64,000 bases of DNA from Aeromicrobium phragmitis (GCF_003674095.1 NZ_RDBF01000003.1:1-64000); one strand, 5' to 3'. Counted from the first letter of the stretch, positions 48,840 through 57,599 are shown. Translations and numbers: made by a program. The notes: generated by a model from the sequence alone, not told the origin.

Positions 48840-49105
48840 GCCTGAGTACCAACGACAGCGCCGCCGACGATCCGCGGACCGTCGGCGGCGCTGTCGCCGA
48901 GTTCGGCGAGGAACTGATGGCACCGGTGGGCCCGTTCGGCATCGGTCTTCATGACGCCCTCGAAGAACTCCGCGATGTCGTCGCGACCCGCGTTGCGCGC
49001 ATCACGAACGTACTGTCCGTAGTCGTGCCCCGCCTTGAGCGCGTGGTACTGCACCGAGATCAGGTCGAACGTCACGTCGTCGAAACCGGTCTCTCCTGTT
49101 GCCAT
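48782..49105 (-). CDS. Conserved small helical protein, unknown function
   Basis: 107 residues from ATG 49105, which has AAAGGAGATGAGT upstream. The first 70 residues (G-F-D-D-V-T-F-D-L-I-S-V-Q-Y-H-A-L-K-A-G) look like a folded two-helix protein with His residues in a ferritin-like spacing. The last 35 residues read through a strong hairpin and antisense to the neighbour, so this tail may be a recent stop-loss extension. Confidence 0.65.
   Translation of the reverse strand: MATGETGFDDVTFDLISVQYHALKAGHDYGQYVRDARNAGRDDIAEFFEGVMKTDAERAHRCHQFLAELGDSAADGPRIVGGAVVGTQAQVCSSRSGPPGLPSGSGW
48853..48896. terminator. Bidirectional hairpin between convergent small genes
   Basis: A 16-bp perfect stem (48853-48868 with 48881-48896), loop of 12 bases, 14 bases after the stop of the acidic small protein. 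It also lies inside the 3' end of the minus-strand gene. Confidence 0.75.
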
Positions 49106-49275
49106 ACGTACTCATCTCCTTTCGGTGGTCAGGACGGGTGTGCCCCCAGCGGTCGGGGCTGACACGAGGCTTCGGAAAATCGGGGGCTTCTGCTCCGGTT
49201 GCGGCGGTGCTGAGGCAGGGACACGCTGGGAACAGGTCAGAGCGCGGCCTTACTTCATCCAAGGGGGGATGTCTG

Positions 49276-49974
49276 ATGAGCGCTGCCACGATCATGAACC
49301 CGACGAGCGAAGCGGCGTGGCGAGACGATCTCGTCACGCGGCACGTCGCGTTGGCCAAATCCTTGGCCAATCGCTACACCAGTCGCGGTGTCGAGTACGA
49401 GGACCTCAAGCAGGTGGCCCTCGTGGGCCTGGTGCGCGCGGCGCACCGCTATGACCCCAGCAGGGGCCCCTTCGCGGCCTTCGCCGCACCCACCATCCTG
49501 GGCGAGATCAAGCACCACTTCCGCGACGCCGAGTGGGCCATCCGCCCGCCGCGGAGGCTCCAGGAACTCCAAGCCAGGATCAACGCGGCCCGCGCTGACC
49601 TCGAGGCAGAGGCCGGCGGTGAAGTCGATCTGGCCCAGATCGCCGAGCATCTGGGCGAGGACATCGAGGAGGTGCGGTCCGCCGCCTCGGTCCACCACTG
49701 CTTCAGCATCGAGTCGACCGACGCCAACGGCCGTGACACCGTCACGGACCTCCACGGCGAAGAGGACGCCAACTTCACCCGGGTCGAGAACGTGGTGTCC
49801 CTTGCCCCGCTGGTGAGCAAGCTGGATCCTGACGATCGCGAACTCCTGCGGCTGCGGTTCGTCGACGAGTTGAGTCAGCGGCAGATCGCTCGCATCCTCG
49901 GCACCAGCCAGATGCAAGTGTGTCGCCGCCTTCGACGAGTCCTGAGCCAGCTCCGCGGGGACATGGCCGCCTGA
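49276..49974 (+). CDS. RNA polymerase sigma factor, SigB/SigF type
   Basis: 232 residues from ATG 49276, preceded by AAGGGGGGATGTCTG. Region 2 (V-A-L-A-K-S-L-A-N-R-Y, Y-E-D-L-K-Q-V-A-L-V-G-L) and regions 3 and 4 (S-Q-R-Q-I-A-R-I-L-G-T-S-Q-M-Q-V) mark the SigB/SigF stress subfamily. No anti-sigma gene adjoins it, so control is by trans-acting partners or transcription. Stress or stationary-phase role inferred. Confidence 0.92.
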   Translation: MSAATIMNPTSEAAWRDDLVTRHVALAKSLANRYTSRGVEYEDLKQVALVGLVRAAHRYDPSRGPFAAFAAPTILGEIKHHFRDAEWAIRPPRRLQELQARINAARADLEAEAGGEVDLAQIAEHLGEDIEEVRSAASVHHCFSIESTDANGRDTVTDLHGEEDANFTRVENVVSLAPLVSKLDPDDRELLRLRFVDELSQRQIARILGTSQMQVCRRLRRVLSQLRGDMAA

Positions 49975-49997
49975 CGTCGAGCCGAGCCCGCCCACGG

Positions 49998-50036
49998 GAC
50001 GCCGGGAGAGGGATGAGCGCCGCCTCTCCCGGCGTC
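49998..50036 (+). terminator. Hairpin after the sigma-factor gene
   Basis: A 13-bp stem GACGCCGGGAGAG / CTCTCCCGGCGTC with a 13-base loop, 23 bases after the sigma-factor stop and 42 bases before pyrD. Confidence 0.75.
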
Positions 50037-50077
50037 GTGGTGTCGGGGCCGGCCGGCCACGGCGCTAGGGTGGGGGC

Positions 50078-51103
50078 GTGGTCTACGGCGCCTTCTTCGA
50101 CACGGTGTTCGCTCGGATGGATCCGGAGGCCGCGCACGAACGCGCCTTCCGCGCCATCCGGCTGGCCCGCCCCGTCACTCCGCTGCTGTTTCGCGTCGCG
50201 GCGTCGCCGGTCACCGTCATGGGCGTCACCTTCCCGCACCGCTTCGGGCTCGCGGCCGGGTTCGACAAAGACGCGCGCGGCGTGGTGCCACTCCTCAACC
50301 TCGGGTTCGGCCACGTCGAGATCGGCACCGTCACCGCCCGCCCACAGCCCGGCAATCCGCGTCCGAGGCTGCTGCGGCTCGTCGACGACCGCGCCATCAT
50401 CAACCGGATGGGATTCAACAACGACGGGGCCGCCCAGGTGGCCGCGCGCCTGCACCGGCTCCGTCGGACCCCGGCCGGGAGCCGCGCGGTGGTCGGGGTC
50501 AACATCGGCAAGAGCAAGGTCGTGCCGCCCGAGCGCGCGGTCGACGACTACGCCGAGAGCGCCCGCCTGCTGTCGCCCTATGCCGACTACCTCGTGGTCA
50601 ACGTGTCGTCGCCGAACACACCCGGGCTGCGCGACTTGCAGTCGGTCGACGCGCTGCGGCCCATCCTCGAGACCGTGCAGGGGATCGCCGACCGCGTGCC
50701 CCGGGGGCGGGTGCCGCTCGTGGTGAAGATCGCCCCCGATCTCGCGGACGACGACATCGACGCCGTCGCCGACCTTGCTCTCGATCTCGGACTGGACGGC
50801 ATCACCGCGGCCAACACCACCGTCGCCAGGCCCGACGCGTTGCGGACGCCGCGCGCGCAGATCGAGGCGGCCGGGGCCGGTGGCCTGTCCGGTCCGATCC
50901 TGGCCGAGCGGGCCACCGAGATCGTAGGCCGCTTGCGGGCGCGGGTGGGCGATCGGCTCGCCCTCATCGCGGTCGGGGGAGTGACCGGACCCGAGGACGT
51001 CTCGGCGCGGCTGGACGCCGGCGCCGACCTCGTGCAGGCTTACACGGCCTTCGCCTACGAGGGCCCGGCGTGGCCCTCGCGCCTTGCCGCAGCGGCCCGG
51101 TAA
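50078..51103 (+). CDS. pyrD: Dihydroorotate dehydrogenase (quinone), class 2
   Basis: 341 residues from GTG 50078. The extended N-terminus that docks on the membrane is characteristic of class 2. A-G-F-D-K-D-A, N-R-M-G-F-N-N-D-G and catalytic Ser in V-N-V-S-S-P-N-T-P-G-L are clear. FMN binding G-G-V-T-G-P-E-D near the C-terminus. Oxidises dihydroorotate and gives electrons to menaquinone. Confidence 0.96.
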   Translation: MVYGAFFDTVFARMDPEAAHERAFRAIRLARPVTPLLFRVAASPVTVMGVTFPHRFGLAAGFDKDARGVVPLLNLGFGHVEIGTVTARPQPGNPRPRLLRLVDDRAIINRMGFNNDGAAQVAARLHRLRRTPAGSRAVVGVNIGKSKVVPPERAVDDYAESARLLSPYADYLVVNVSSPNTPGLRDLQSVDALRPILETVQGIADRVPRGRVPLVVKIAPDLADDDIDAVADLALDLGLDGITAANTTVARPDALRTPRAQIEAAGAGGLSGPILAERATEIVGRLRARVGDRLALIAVGGVTGPEDVSARLDAGADLVQAYTAFAYEGPAWPSRLAAAAR

Positions 51104-51268
51104 CCACCCCCCGGGCGGTGCGTCGTCAACCTGTCCTCGTCGTGGGCGGTGCCGGGTCAACCCTTCAGTGCCCTCGAAACGTTGCTCACGCACCGCTGCG
51201 CGTCGGGATGCGTTGATGAGGCACCGCGCCGTCCGCGAACGGGTGAGCGCGGTCGAGGGGACCCCGGT

Positions 51269-51297
51269 TTGGAGCGCGTGCGGGCACCCTGTATTGT
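51269..51297 (+). promoter_or_regulatory. Candidate promoter for tRNA-Thr
   Basis: TTGGAG (51269-51274) and TATTGT (51292-51297) with 17-base spacing, 13 bases before the tRNA. Confidence 0.55.
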
Positions 51298-51310
51298 AAG
51301 TCCTCGGCTT

Positions 51311-51383
51311 GCCCCTTTAGCTCAGTCGGCAGAGCGTTTCCATGGTAAGGAAAAGGTCTACGGTTCGATTCCGTAAAGGGGCT
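51311..51383 (+). tRNA. tRNA-Thr (GGT)
   Basis: Acceptor GCCCCTT pairs with AAGGGGC (51376-51382). The anticodon stem TTTCC/GGAAA encloses ATGGTAA, giving anticodon GGT. T arm TACGGTTCGATTCCGTA. CCA not encoded. Confidence 0.95.
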
Positions 51384-51433
51384 CTGAGGCGCGGTGATCC
51401 GTGCCGAACGGTGGCGGACCAACCCCGCCCCGT

Positions 51434-51510
51434 GGCGGGGTAGCTCAGGTGGTTAGAGCACACGGCTCATAATCGTGGTGTCGCGGGTTCGAGTCCCGCC
51501 CCCGCTACCA
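51434..51510 (+). tRNA. tRNA-Met (CAT)
   Basis: Acceptor GGCGGGG pairs with CCCCGCT (one G-T pair). The anticodon loop CTCATAA gives CAT. T arm GCGGGTTCGAGTCCCGC. The CCA end (51508-51510) is encoded. It looks like the elongator type, since the acceptor pairs at position 1. Confidence 0.93.
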
Positions 51511-51560
51511 CAGAATTCCATACCCGGTACCACCCCCGATCCCACAAGAAGAGGCACCCC

Positions 51561-51731
51561 GTGGCCAGCAAGAGCTCCGACGTTCGTCCCAAGATCACTC
51601 TGGCGTGCACCGAGTGCAAGGAACGCAACTACATCACGAAGAAGAACCGTCGCAACGACCCCGATCGCCTCGAGGTCAAGAAGTTCTGCCCGCGCTGCGG
51701 AACGCACCGCGAGCACCGCGAGACCCGCTGA
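51561..51731 (+). CDS. rpmG: 50S ribosomal protein L33
   Basis: 56 residues from GTG 51561. Opens [16 protein letters not shown]. The zinc-ribbon Cys pairs are C16-x-x-C19 and C43-x-x-C46, the zinc-containing form. It follows tRNA-Thr and tRNA-Met, the usual actinobacterial order. Ends E-H-R-E-T-R. A terminator hairpin follows. Confidence 0.95.
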   Translation: MASKSSDVRPKITLACTECKERNYITKKNRRNDPDRLEVKKFCPRCGTHREHRETR

Positions 51732-51756
51732 CGGCTTCTCGCCCACGTCTCTCACC

Positions 51757-51782
51757 CGACCCCCGGCCTAGGCCGGGGGTCG
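51757..51782 (+). terminator. Terminator hairpin after rpmG
   Basis: A 12-bp near-perfect palindrome CGACCCCCGGCC TA GGCCGGGGGTCG, 26 bases after the rpmG stop, followed by TTGGTTT. Confidence 0.8.
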
Positions 51783-51907
51783 TTGGTTTACCCGCGTCAG
51801 AGGAGCGTCAGCGCGTCATCGGCGAGCCGGACATCCTGCAGCTCGCGCTTGGCCATCGGCGGATTCCCCACGGCCACTGGTGCACCGCCCCCTGCTAGCG
51901 TCGCGGT

Positions 51908-52927
51908 GTGGAGCTGGCGGAAGTGACGACCCTGCGACTCGGGGGTCCGGCGCGCACTGTGATCGAGGCGACCGATGAGCGCACCCTGATCGACGCGGTG
52001 CGGATCGCCGACGAAGCAGGCGATCCGGTGCTGATCGTGGGAGGCGGCAGCAATCTCGTCGTCGCCGACGAGGGGTTCGACGGCACCGTCGTCCTCGTCC
52101 GCACCGGCGGCATCAGCGTGAACGCGGATGCGTGCAGCGGCGCGACGGTCACCGTCGCCGCCGGCGAGGACTGGGACGCGTTCGTCGCGCGAGCCGTCGA
52201 CGAGGAGTGGGTGGGCGTCGAGGCGCTCGCCGGCATCCCGGGGTCCACCGGAGCCACACCGATCCAGAACGTGGGAGCGTACGGCCAGGACGTCTCCCAG
52301 ACGATCGTCTCGGTGCGGGTGTTCGACCGCTACGACCGGCGCATCCGCACCGTCATGCACGATGACTGCCGCTTCGGTTACCGCTCGAGTGCCTTCAAGG
52401 CCGAGCTCCAGCGCTATGTCGTCCTGTCGGTCACGTTCCAGTTCCGACTGGGCGATCTCAGTGCCCCCGTCGCCTACGCCGAACTGGCCCGGACGCTCGG
52501 CGTGGAGCTGGGCGAACGTGCACCCCTGGCGAGGGTCCGTGAGGCGGTCCTGGCGCTTCGTCGCGGTAAGGGCATGGTGCTCGACCCCGGCGACCACGAC
52601 ACCTGGAGTGCCGGTTCGTTCTTCACCAACCCGATCCTCCGACCCGAGCAAGCTGACGGGCTCCCCGCCGAGGCTCCGCGCTTCGAACAGCCCGACGGGC
52701 GGATCAAGACGAGCGCCGCGTGGCTGATCGATCACGCCGGTTACGGCAAGGGTTACGGCCCCGGCCCGGTCCGGCTCTCGACGAAGCATCCGCTCGCGCT
52801 CACCCACCGCGGCGGCGGCAGCACCGAGCAGTTGCTCGCGCTCGCCCGCGAAGTGCGCGACGGCGTCGAGCGGCGTTTCGGGGTGCGGCTCGTCAACGAG
52901 CCGGTGCTCGTCGGCGCCGAACTCTGA
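51908..52927 (+). CDS. murB: UDP-N-acetylmuramate dehydrogenase (type I)
   Basis: 339 residues from GTG 51908. The FAD site has G-G-G-S-N-L-V-V-A-D-E-G and G-S-T-G-A-T-P-I-Q-N-V-G-A-Y-G-Q. F-G-Y-R-S-S-A-F-K carries the substrate Arg, and the catalytic Ser is in S-A-G-S-F-F-T-N-P. Reduces enolpyruvyl-UDP-GlcNAc for peptidoglycan. In many actinobacteria two MaoC-like hydratase genes stand between rpmG and murB; they are absent here. Confidence 0.95.
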   Translation: MELAEVTTLRLGGPARTVIEATDERTLIDAVRIADEAGDPVLIVGGGSNLVVADEGFDGTVVLVRTGGISVNADACSGATVTVAAGEDWDAFVARAVDEEWVGVEALAGIPGSTGATPIQNVGAYGQDVSQTIVSVRVFDRYDRRIRTVMHDDCRFGYRSSAFKAELQRYVVLSVTFQFRLGDLSAPVAYAELARTLGVELGERAPLARVREAVLALRRGKGMVLDPGDHDTWSAGSFFTNPILRPEQADGLPAEAPRFEQPDGRIKTSAAWLIDHAGYGKGYGPGPVRLSTKHPLALTHRGGGSTEQLLALAREVRDGVERRFGVRLVNEPVLVGAEL

Positions 52928-52942
52928 CCCTGGCGAGCGCGA

Positions 52943-53263
52943 TCAGTAACTGGACGCGCTGACGAGCAACCCGAGCACGCCGAAGGCGAGCAGCGCGACG
53001 AGGAGCAGCAAGCCGATCGCGAGGAACGCCGTCCCGACGATGCCGAGGATGCGTCCGGCGTTGGCTTCCGAACGGCCCCCGAACTGCTGCGGGTTGGCGT
53101 CGATCTCGCGCAGTGCCCGATTTCCCATGACCCAGGCGACCGGTGCCAGGACGCCGCACACGGCGAGACCGAGGATGCCCAGGATCAGGACCAGGGTGGC
53201 TTGAGGATGCTTGGGCGGCGGCTGCCAGCCGCCGCCCACGGGCGCGCTGGGATACGAGCTCAT
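52943..53263 (-). CDS. DUF4190 membrane protein (short)
   Basis: 106 residues. A Pro-rich start (V-G-G-G-W-Q-P-P-P-K-H-P-Q-A-T), then two membrane helices flanking N-R-A-L-R-E-I-D-A-N-P-Q-Q-F-G-G-R-S-E-A, the DUF4190 pattern. Close paralogue of the next upstream gene. Function unknown; probably envelope-associated. Confidence 0.85.
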   Translation of the reverse strand: MSSYPSAPVGGGWQPPPKHPQATLVLILGILGLAVCGVLAPVAWVMGNRALREIDANPQQFGGRSEANAGRILGIVGTAFLAIGLLLLVALLAFGVLGLLVSASSY

Positions 53264-53296
53264 CGAAGCCCTTTCCGAAGGCGTGGCCTGGCGCGA

Positions 53297-53893
53297 TCAG
53301 CGCAGCAGGGCTGCGGTGACCGAACGGATGTCGTCGTAGCTGCTGTAGTCCGAGTCGAAGGCGCCGGACAGGCCGAGGACGACGATGAACACGATGGCCA
53401 AGAGCACCAGCGCGAGCAGGACGGTGCCCACGATGCCGAGGATCTTGCCGGTCGACGCCTCGGACCGTCCTGAGTACTGCTGCGGATCAGCGTCGATCTC
53501 CTTGACCGCCTTGCCGCCGATGTACCACGCGAACGGCGCGGCGAGCAGTGGCAGGCCGCAGACGAAGCCGCCGACGAGGCCGACGATGCCCAGCACCATC
53601 GCGAGCGTCGCCTGCGGATGCTTGGGAGCGGGCTGCCATCCGCCGGGGGCGTACGGCTGTCCGTAACCCGGCTGCTGCGGGTACGGCTGTCCGTAACCCG
53701 GCTGTCCCGGTGCGCCGTAGCCGGGCTGCTGGCCGTACTGGCCGGGCCCGGGCTGCTGCTGGCCGTACTGCCCGTACGGCGGCTGTCCGCCCGGCGGGGG
53801 AGGCGGGTAGCTCCCGCTGCCGTGGTTCGGGTCCTGACCGGGCTGCTGCGGCTCCTGCGACGGGTCCTGCGACGGTGAGTTCTGGTCGCTCAT
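53297..53893 (-). CDS. DUF4190 membrane protein with Pro/Gly/Gln/Tyr-rich N-terminus
   Basis: 198 residues. The first 85 residues are a disordered cytoplasmic segment built of repeats like P-G-Y-G-Q-P-Y and Y-G-Q-Q. Then A-P-K-H-P-Q-A-T-L-A-M-V-L-G and two membrane helices with K-A-V-K-E-I-D-A-D-P-Q-Q-Y-S-G-R. A recent duplicate of the 52943-53263 gene that gained the rich N-terminus, or the reverse. Start overlaps the deaminase stop (ATGA). Confidence 0.85.
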   Translation of the reverse strand: MSDQNSPSQDPSQEPQQPGQDPNHGSGSYPPPPPGGQPPYGQYGQQQPGPGQYGQQPGYGAPGQPGYGQPYPQQPGYGQPYAPGGWQPAPKHPQATLAMVLGIVGLVGGFVCGLPLLAAPFAWYIGGKAVKEIDADPQQYSGRSEASTGKILGIVGTVLLALVLLAIVFIVVLGLSGAFDSDYSSYDDIRSVTAALLR

Positions 53894-54936
53894 GCCTTCA
53901 TCCTGTCATGCGTCGGCTCCGTCGCGGTCGACAGCCACGCGTCGATGCCGCGCAATCCCGTGGCTTTGACGTCGTCGGGCGCGTGCGCGGCCCGCAGCGA
54001 ACGCCGGGCGAGGTCGGCCAGCTCCGCGTCACTGAAGTCCTGTGCGGCCCGCAACAGCGCGTACTGGCCGGCGAGGCGAGTCCCGAACAGCAGCGGATCG
54101 TCCGCGCCGAGCGCCACGTCGAGCCCCGCCGCCATCAGCTCGCGCACGGGCACCTCCTCGAACGTCTGGTAGACGCCGAGCGCGATGTTGGAGGCCGGGC
54201 AGACTTCCAGCGCGACGCCCTGCTGCGCGAGCTCGTCGAGCAGTCGCCGGTCCTCGGCGGCGCGCACGCCATGGCCGAGGCGGTCGGGGTGGAGATGCGT
54301 CAGGCACTGACGCACGTGATCGGGCCCGCGCAACTCGCCGCCGTGGGGCACGAGTTGCAGCCCGGCGCGCTCGGCGATCGCGAACGCCGGGCCGAAACTC
54401 GCCGTATCGCCTCGACGCTCGTCGTTGGACAGCCCGAACCCGTGCACGCCTCGCCCGGCGTACTGCGCGGCGAGCCGGGCGAGCGTGCGTGCGTCGAGCG
54501 GGTGGCGGGTGCGATTGGCGGCGATGACCACGCTCATGCCCAGCCCCGTGGCGCGGGAGGCGTCGCGCACCGCATCGAGCACGAGATCGGTGAATGCGGT
54601 GATGCCGCCGAACGTCGCGGCGTAACCCGAGGGGTCCACCTGGATCTCGGTCCAGATCGAGCCGTCGGCGGCGTCATCCTCGGCGGCCTCGCGCACCAGC
54701 CGACGGACGTCGTCCTCGGTCCGCAGGACGGACCGGGCGGTGTCGTAGAGCCGCTGGAAGCGGAACCAGCCCTTCTCGTCGGCGGCGGTGAGCTGAGGCG
54801 GCCACTCCTCGACGAGGGCCGCGGGCAGGCGGATGCCGTCGCGTTCGGCCAATTCCAGCAGCGTGCTGTGCCGCATGGAACCGGTGAAGTGCAGATGAAG
54901 GTGCGCCTTGGGCAATGCGCTGATGAGGGGACGCAT
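53890..54936 (-). CDS. add: Adenosine deaminase-family enzyme
   Basis: 348 residues from ATG 54936. The metal site starts K-A-H-L-H-L-H-F-T-G-S. V-P-H-G-G-E (catalytic Glu), L-G-H-G-V-R and the late D-D-P-L-L-F are in family order. Adenosine is the presumed substrate; G in P-H-G-G-E where C or A is common hints at possible variation. Four-base overlap with the DUF4190 gene. Confidence 0.88.
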   Translation of the reverse strand: MRPLISALPKAHLHLHFTGSMRHSTLLELAERDGIRLPAALVEEWPPQLTAADEKGWFRFQRLYDTARSVLRTEDDVRRLVREAAEDDAADGSIWTEIQVDPSGYAATFGGITAFTDLVLDAVRDASRATGLGMSVVIAANRTRHPLDARTLARLAAQYAGRGVHGFGLSNDERRGDTASFGPAFAIAERAGLQLVPHGGELRGPDHVRQCLTHLHPDRLGHGVRAAEDRRLLDELAQQGVALEVCPASNIALGVYQTFEEVPVRELMAAGLDVALGADDPLLFGTRLAGQYALLRAAQDFSDAELADLARRSLRAAHAPDDVKATGLRGIDAWLSTATEPTHDRMKA

Positions 54937-54993
54937 CGGGACCATCCTCGCACGGTTCCCGGGCCTGACATCCTGGGGTGGAAAGCGAGCCGG

Positions 54994-55024
54994 TTCGACT
55001 CGGTGGGGTCCGACCCCCTACACT
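54994..55024 (+). promoter_or_regulatory. Candidate promoter upstream of tRNA-Trp
   Basis: TTCGAC (54994-54999) and TACACT (55019-55024) with 19-base spacing, about 70 bases upstream of the tRNA. Wider than ideal spacing lowers certainty. Confidence 0.4.
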
Positions 55025-55097
55025 GGCGTAAACCGGTGGATCCTCACGGTTTCGTCATGCCTGCACCCAGGGCGGACACGGCACCGCGGATCGACTG

Positions 55098-55170
55098 AGG
55101 GCAGTAGCTCAACTGGCAGAGCATCGGTCTCCAAAACCGAAGGTTGGGGGTTCAAGTCCCTCCTGCCCTG
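55098..55170 (+). tRNA. tRNA-Trp (CCA)
   Basis: Acceptor AGGGCAG pairs with CTGCCCT. Anticodon arm CGGTCTCCAAAACCG yields CCA. T arm GGGGGTTCAAGTCCCTC. Standard tRNA-Trp upstream of secE. Confidence 0.95.
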
Positions 55171-55204
55171 CAAGGAGTCAACGCACGACGAGAGAAGGAG
55201 CATC

Positions 55205-55426
55205 GTGAGCGATCGTCACGAACTGGTGGGCGCGCGCGGCAAGCGCACGTCGCCGCTCACGTTCTACCGCCAGGTCGTCGCCGAACTGCGCAAGGTGGTC
55301 TGGCCCACCCGCCCGCAGGTCGTCAACTACTTCTTCGTCGTGCTGACTTTCGTGCTCATCATGATGGCCATCATCTCCGGACTCGATTACGGATTCGGCC
55401 AGTTGATGTTCTGGATCTTCGGTTAA
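55205..55426 (+). CDS. secE: Preprotein translocase subunit SecE
   Basis: 73 residues from GTG 55205 (GAAGGAGCATC upstream). Conserved [13 protein letters not shown] followed by one membrane helix at about 42-63. Part of the SecYEG channel. Between tRNA-Trp and nusG, the usual order. Confidence 0.95.
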   Translation: MSDRHELVGARGKRTSPLTFYRQVVAELRKVVWPTRPQVVNYFFVVLTFVLIMMAIISGLDYGFGQLMFWIFG

Positions 55427-55439
55427 GGACTGCATCACT

Positions 55440-56192
55440 GTGACTCAGGGACACCCCGACGAGAACACGTCTGTCGACGAACAGGTCGCCGACGTGGCTT
55501 CGGACACCACCGCGGACGAGGCTCAGCCCGACGCGGTGGAGGTCGAGGACGCCGACGCCGACGCCGAGCCCGCTGGCGATCCGCTGGAGGAGTTCCGTGA
55601 GCGGCTGCGCAACCAGATCGGCGACTGGTACGTCATCCACACGTACTCGGGCATGGAGAACCGGGTCAAGCAGAACCTCGAGAACCGGATCACGTCGCTC
55701 AACGCCGAGGACTACATCCACGAGATCGTCGTGCCGACCGAGGAGGTCGCCGAGATCAAGAACGGCCAGCGCAAGCTCGTCAAGCGCACCGTGCTGCCCG
55801 GGTACGTCCTGGTCCGCATGGACCTCACCGACGAATCGTGGGGCGTCGTCCGTCACACCCCGTCGGTCACCGGCTTCGTCGGCAACGCCCACCAGCCGGT
55901 CCCTTTGAGCTTGGCCGAAGTCGAGCAGATGCTCGCCCCGGCCGTGGAGGCCGAAGCCGCCGCCCCGTCGGCGACCGAAGCCTCCGACACGCAGCAGGCG
56001 AAGGCCCCCAAGGTCGAGTTCAGCGACTTCTCGGTCGGCGACTCCGTCATGGTGGTCGACGGCCCCTTCGCGACGCTGCACGCCACCATCACGGAGATCA
56101 ACGTCGACGCTCAGCGGGTCAAGGCCCTCGTCGAGATCTTCGGCCGCGAGACGCCGGTCGAGTTGAGCTTCACGCAGATCCAGAAGGTTTGA
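55440..56192 (+). CDS. nusG: Transcription termination/antitermination factor NusG
   Basis: 250 residues from GTG 55440. An acidic N-terminal extension of about 55 residues, then the NGN domain ([12 protein letters not shown]) and C-terminal KOW domain ([15 protein letters not shown]). A variable, Ala/Pro-rich linker between 155 and 190 is usual in actinobacteria. Binds RNA polymerase and Rho. Confidence 0.95.
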   Translation: MTQGHPDENTSVDEQVADVASDTTADEAQPDAVEVEDADADAEPAGDPLEEFRERLRNQIGDWYVIHTYSGMENRVKQNLENRITSLNAEDYIHEIVVPTEEVAEIKNGQRKLVKRTVLPGYVLVRMDLTDESWGVVRHTPSVTGFVGNAHQPVPLSLAEVEQMLAPAVEAEAAAPSATEASDTQQAKAPKVEFSDFSVGDSVMVVDGPFATLHATITEINVDAQRVKALVEIFGRETPVELSFTQIQKV

Positions 56193-56210
56193 CCGCGCAC
56201 CGGTCAAAGG

Positions 56211-56252
56211 TCGAGTAGCCGCGGTTCAGGCGGCGCAGCGAGACCTCACCAC
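56211..56252. repeat. Short repeat fragment between nusG and rplK
   Basis: GGTCGAGTAGCCGCGGTTC followed by GGCGGCGCAGCGAGACC resembles a truncated dispersed repeat. It sits in the 89-base gap before rplK and leaves the rplK Shine-Dalgarno (AAGGA) intact. Confidence 0.6.
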
Positions 56253-56281
56253 AAGAAACACCCAGAACAAGGACCCCATCA

Positions 56282-56710
56282 ATGCCTCCCAAGAAGAAAG
56301 TCGCAGCTGTCGTCAAGGTGCAGCTGCAGGCCGGCCAGGCCAACCCGGCGCCCCCGGTCGGCACCGCGCTCGGCCCGCACGGCGTCAACATCATGGAATT
56401 CTGCAAGGCGTACAACGCCGCCACGGAGTCCATGCGCGGCAACGTCATCCCCGTCGAGATCACGATCTATGAGGATCGTTCGTTCGACTTCATCACCAAG
56501 ACGCCGCCCGCCGCCGAGCTCATCAAGAAGGCCGCCGGCCTGAGCAAGGGCTCGTCGGTGCCGCACCGCGACAAGGTCGGCACGATCTCGCGCGACCAGA
56601 TCCGTGAGATCGCCCAGACCAAGCTCCCCGATCTCAACGCCAACGACATCGACGGCGCCATGAAGATCGTCGAGGGCACCGCACGCTCCATGGGCGTCAC
56701 CACCGAGTAG
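56282..56710 (+). CDS. rplK: 50S ribosomal protein L11
   Basis: 142 residues. [21 protein letters not shown] is the L11 hallmark; the C-terminal rRNA-binding domain ends A-R-S-M-G-V. Forms the GTPase centre and the ppGpp response (RelA) site. Confidence 0.97.
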   Translation: MPPKKKVAAVVKVQLQAGQANPAPPVGTALGPHGVNIMEFCKAYNAATESMRGNVIPVEITIYEDRSFDFITKTPPAAELIKKAAGLSKGSSVPHRDKVGTISRDQIREIAQTKLPDLNANDIDGAMKIVEGTARSMGVTTE

Positions 56711-56719
56711 CAGTTCCCC

Positions 56720-56769
56720 GGTGGTCGAGTAGCCGGAGGCCGTCCGCGGCCGAGGCGATCGAGACCACT
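56720..56769. repeat. Dispersed repeat between rplK and rplA
   Basis: GGTGGTCGAGTAGCCGGAGG and GCGATCGAGACCACTCC bound a 50-base element in the 120-base rplK-rplA gap. The centre GGCCGTCCGCGGCC can fold. Confidence 0.8.
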
Positions 56770-56830
56770 CCATCCCTGTGGAAGGGTCAGCTGGACCCGC
56801 ACCACACCTGGTCAGAAAGAGACACCAGTC

Positions 56831-57547
56831 ATGCCACAGCACAGCAAGGCGTACCGCGCCGTCGCGGAGAAGATCGACCGCGACAAGCTCTACACCCCGC
56901 TCCAGGCGACCGAGCTCGTCAAGGAGTCGGGAAGCAAGAACTACGACTCCACGGTGGACGTCTCGGTCCGCCTCGGCGTCGACCCGCGCAAGGCCGATCA
57001 GATGGTCCGCGGCACCGTCAACCTCCCGCACGGCACCGGCAAGACCGCCAGGGTCCTGGTCTTCGCCACCGGCGCCAACGCCGACGCCGCCCGTGAGGCC
57101 GGAGCCGACTTCGTCGGCTCGGACGACCTGGTCGAGAAGGTCAGCGAGGGCTGGCTCGACTTCGACGCCGTCGTCGCGACCCCGGACATGATGGGCAAGG
57201 TCGGCCGGCTCGGCCGCGTCCTCGGTCCCCGCAACCTCATGCCCAACCCGAAGACCGGCACGGTGACGCCTGACGTCGCCAAGGCCGTCGGCGACATCAA
57301 GGGCGGCAAGATCGACTTCCGCGTCGATCGCCACGCCAACCTGCACTTCGTCATCGGCAAGGCGTCGTTCACCGCGGAGCAGCTCGCGGAGAACTACGGT
57401 GCGGCGATCGAGGAGATCATGCGCCTCAAGCCGTCGAGCTCGAAGGGTCGCTACCTCAAGAAGGTGACGATGTCGACGACGAACGGCCCGGGCGTCCCGG
57501 TCGATCCGACTCACCTGCGCAACTTCGCTGCGAGCGACGACGCCTGA
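56831..57547 (+). CDS. rplA: 50S ribosomal protein L1
   Basis: 238 residues. Starts M-P-Q-H-S-K-A-Y-R. Two-domain L1 with [18 protein letters not shown] and the C-terminal [11 protein letters not shown]. Binds 23S rRNA at the E-site stalk and its own operon mRNA in many bacteria. Strong terminator follows. Confidence 0.97.
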   Translation: MPQHSKAYRAVAEKIDRDKLYTPLQATELVKESGSKNYDSTVDVSVRLGVDPRKADQMVRGTVNLPHGTGKTARVLVFATGANADAAREAGADFVGSDDLVEKVSEGWLDFDAVVATPDMMGKVGRLGRVLGPRNLMPNPKTGTVTPDVAKAVGDIKGGKIDFRVDRHANLHFVIGKASFTAEQLAENYGAAIEEIMRLKPSSSKGRYLKKVTMSTTNGPGVPVDPTHLRNFAASDDA

Positions 57548-57564
57548 CGCGTTGGATGAACATC

Positions 57565-57599
57565 CGAAGGCCCCCACCGATCAGCGGTGGGGGCCTTCG
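57565..57599 (+). terminator. Terminator hairpin after rplA
   Basis: A perfect 15-bp stem CGAAGGCCCCCACCG / CGGTGGGGGCCTTCG with loop ATCAG, 18 bases after the rplA stop. Confidence 0.9.

Noticed and set aside
51797..52807. A 336-codon minus-strand frame over murB, and its 19-codon tail in the rpmG-murB gap
   Set aside because: Shadow of murB; the tail lacks a ribosome site and resembles no family.
53548..55098. A 516-codon plus-strand frame opposite the DUF4190 and deaminase genes
   Set aside because: Arg/Ala-rich antisense product with no start signal; the minus-strand genes are well supported.
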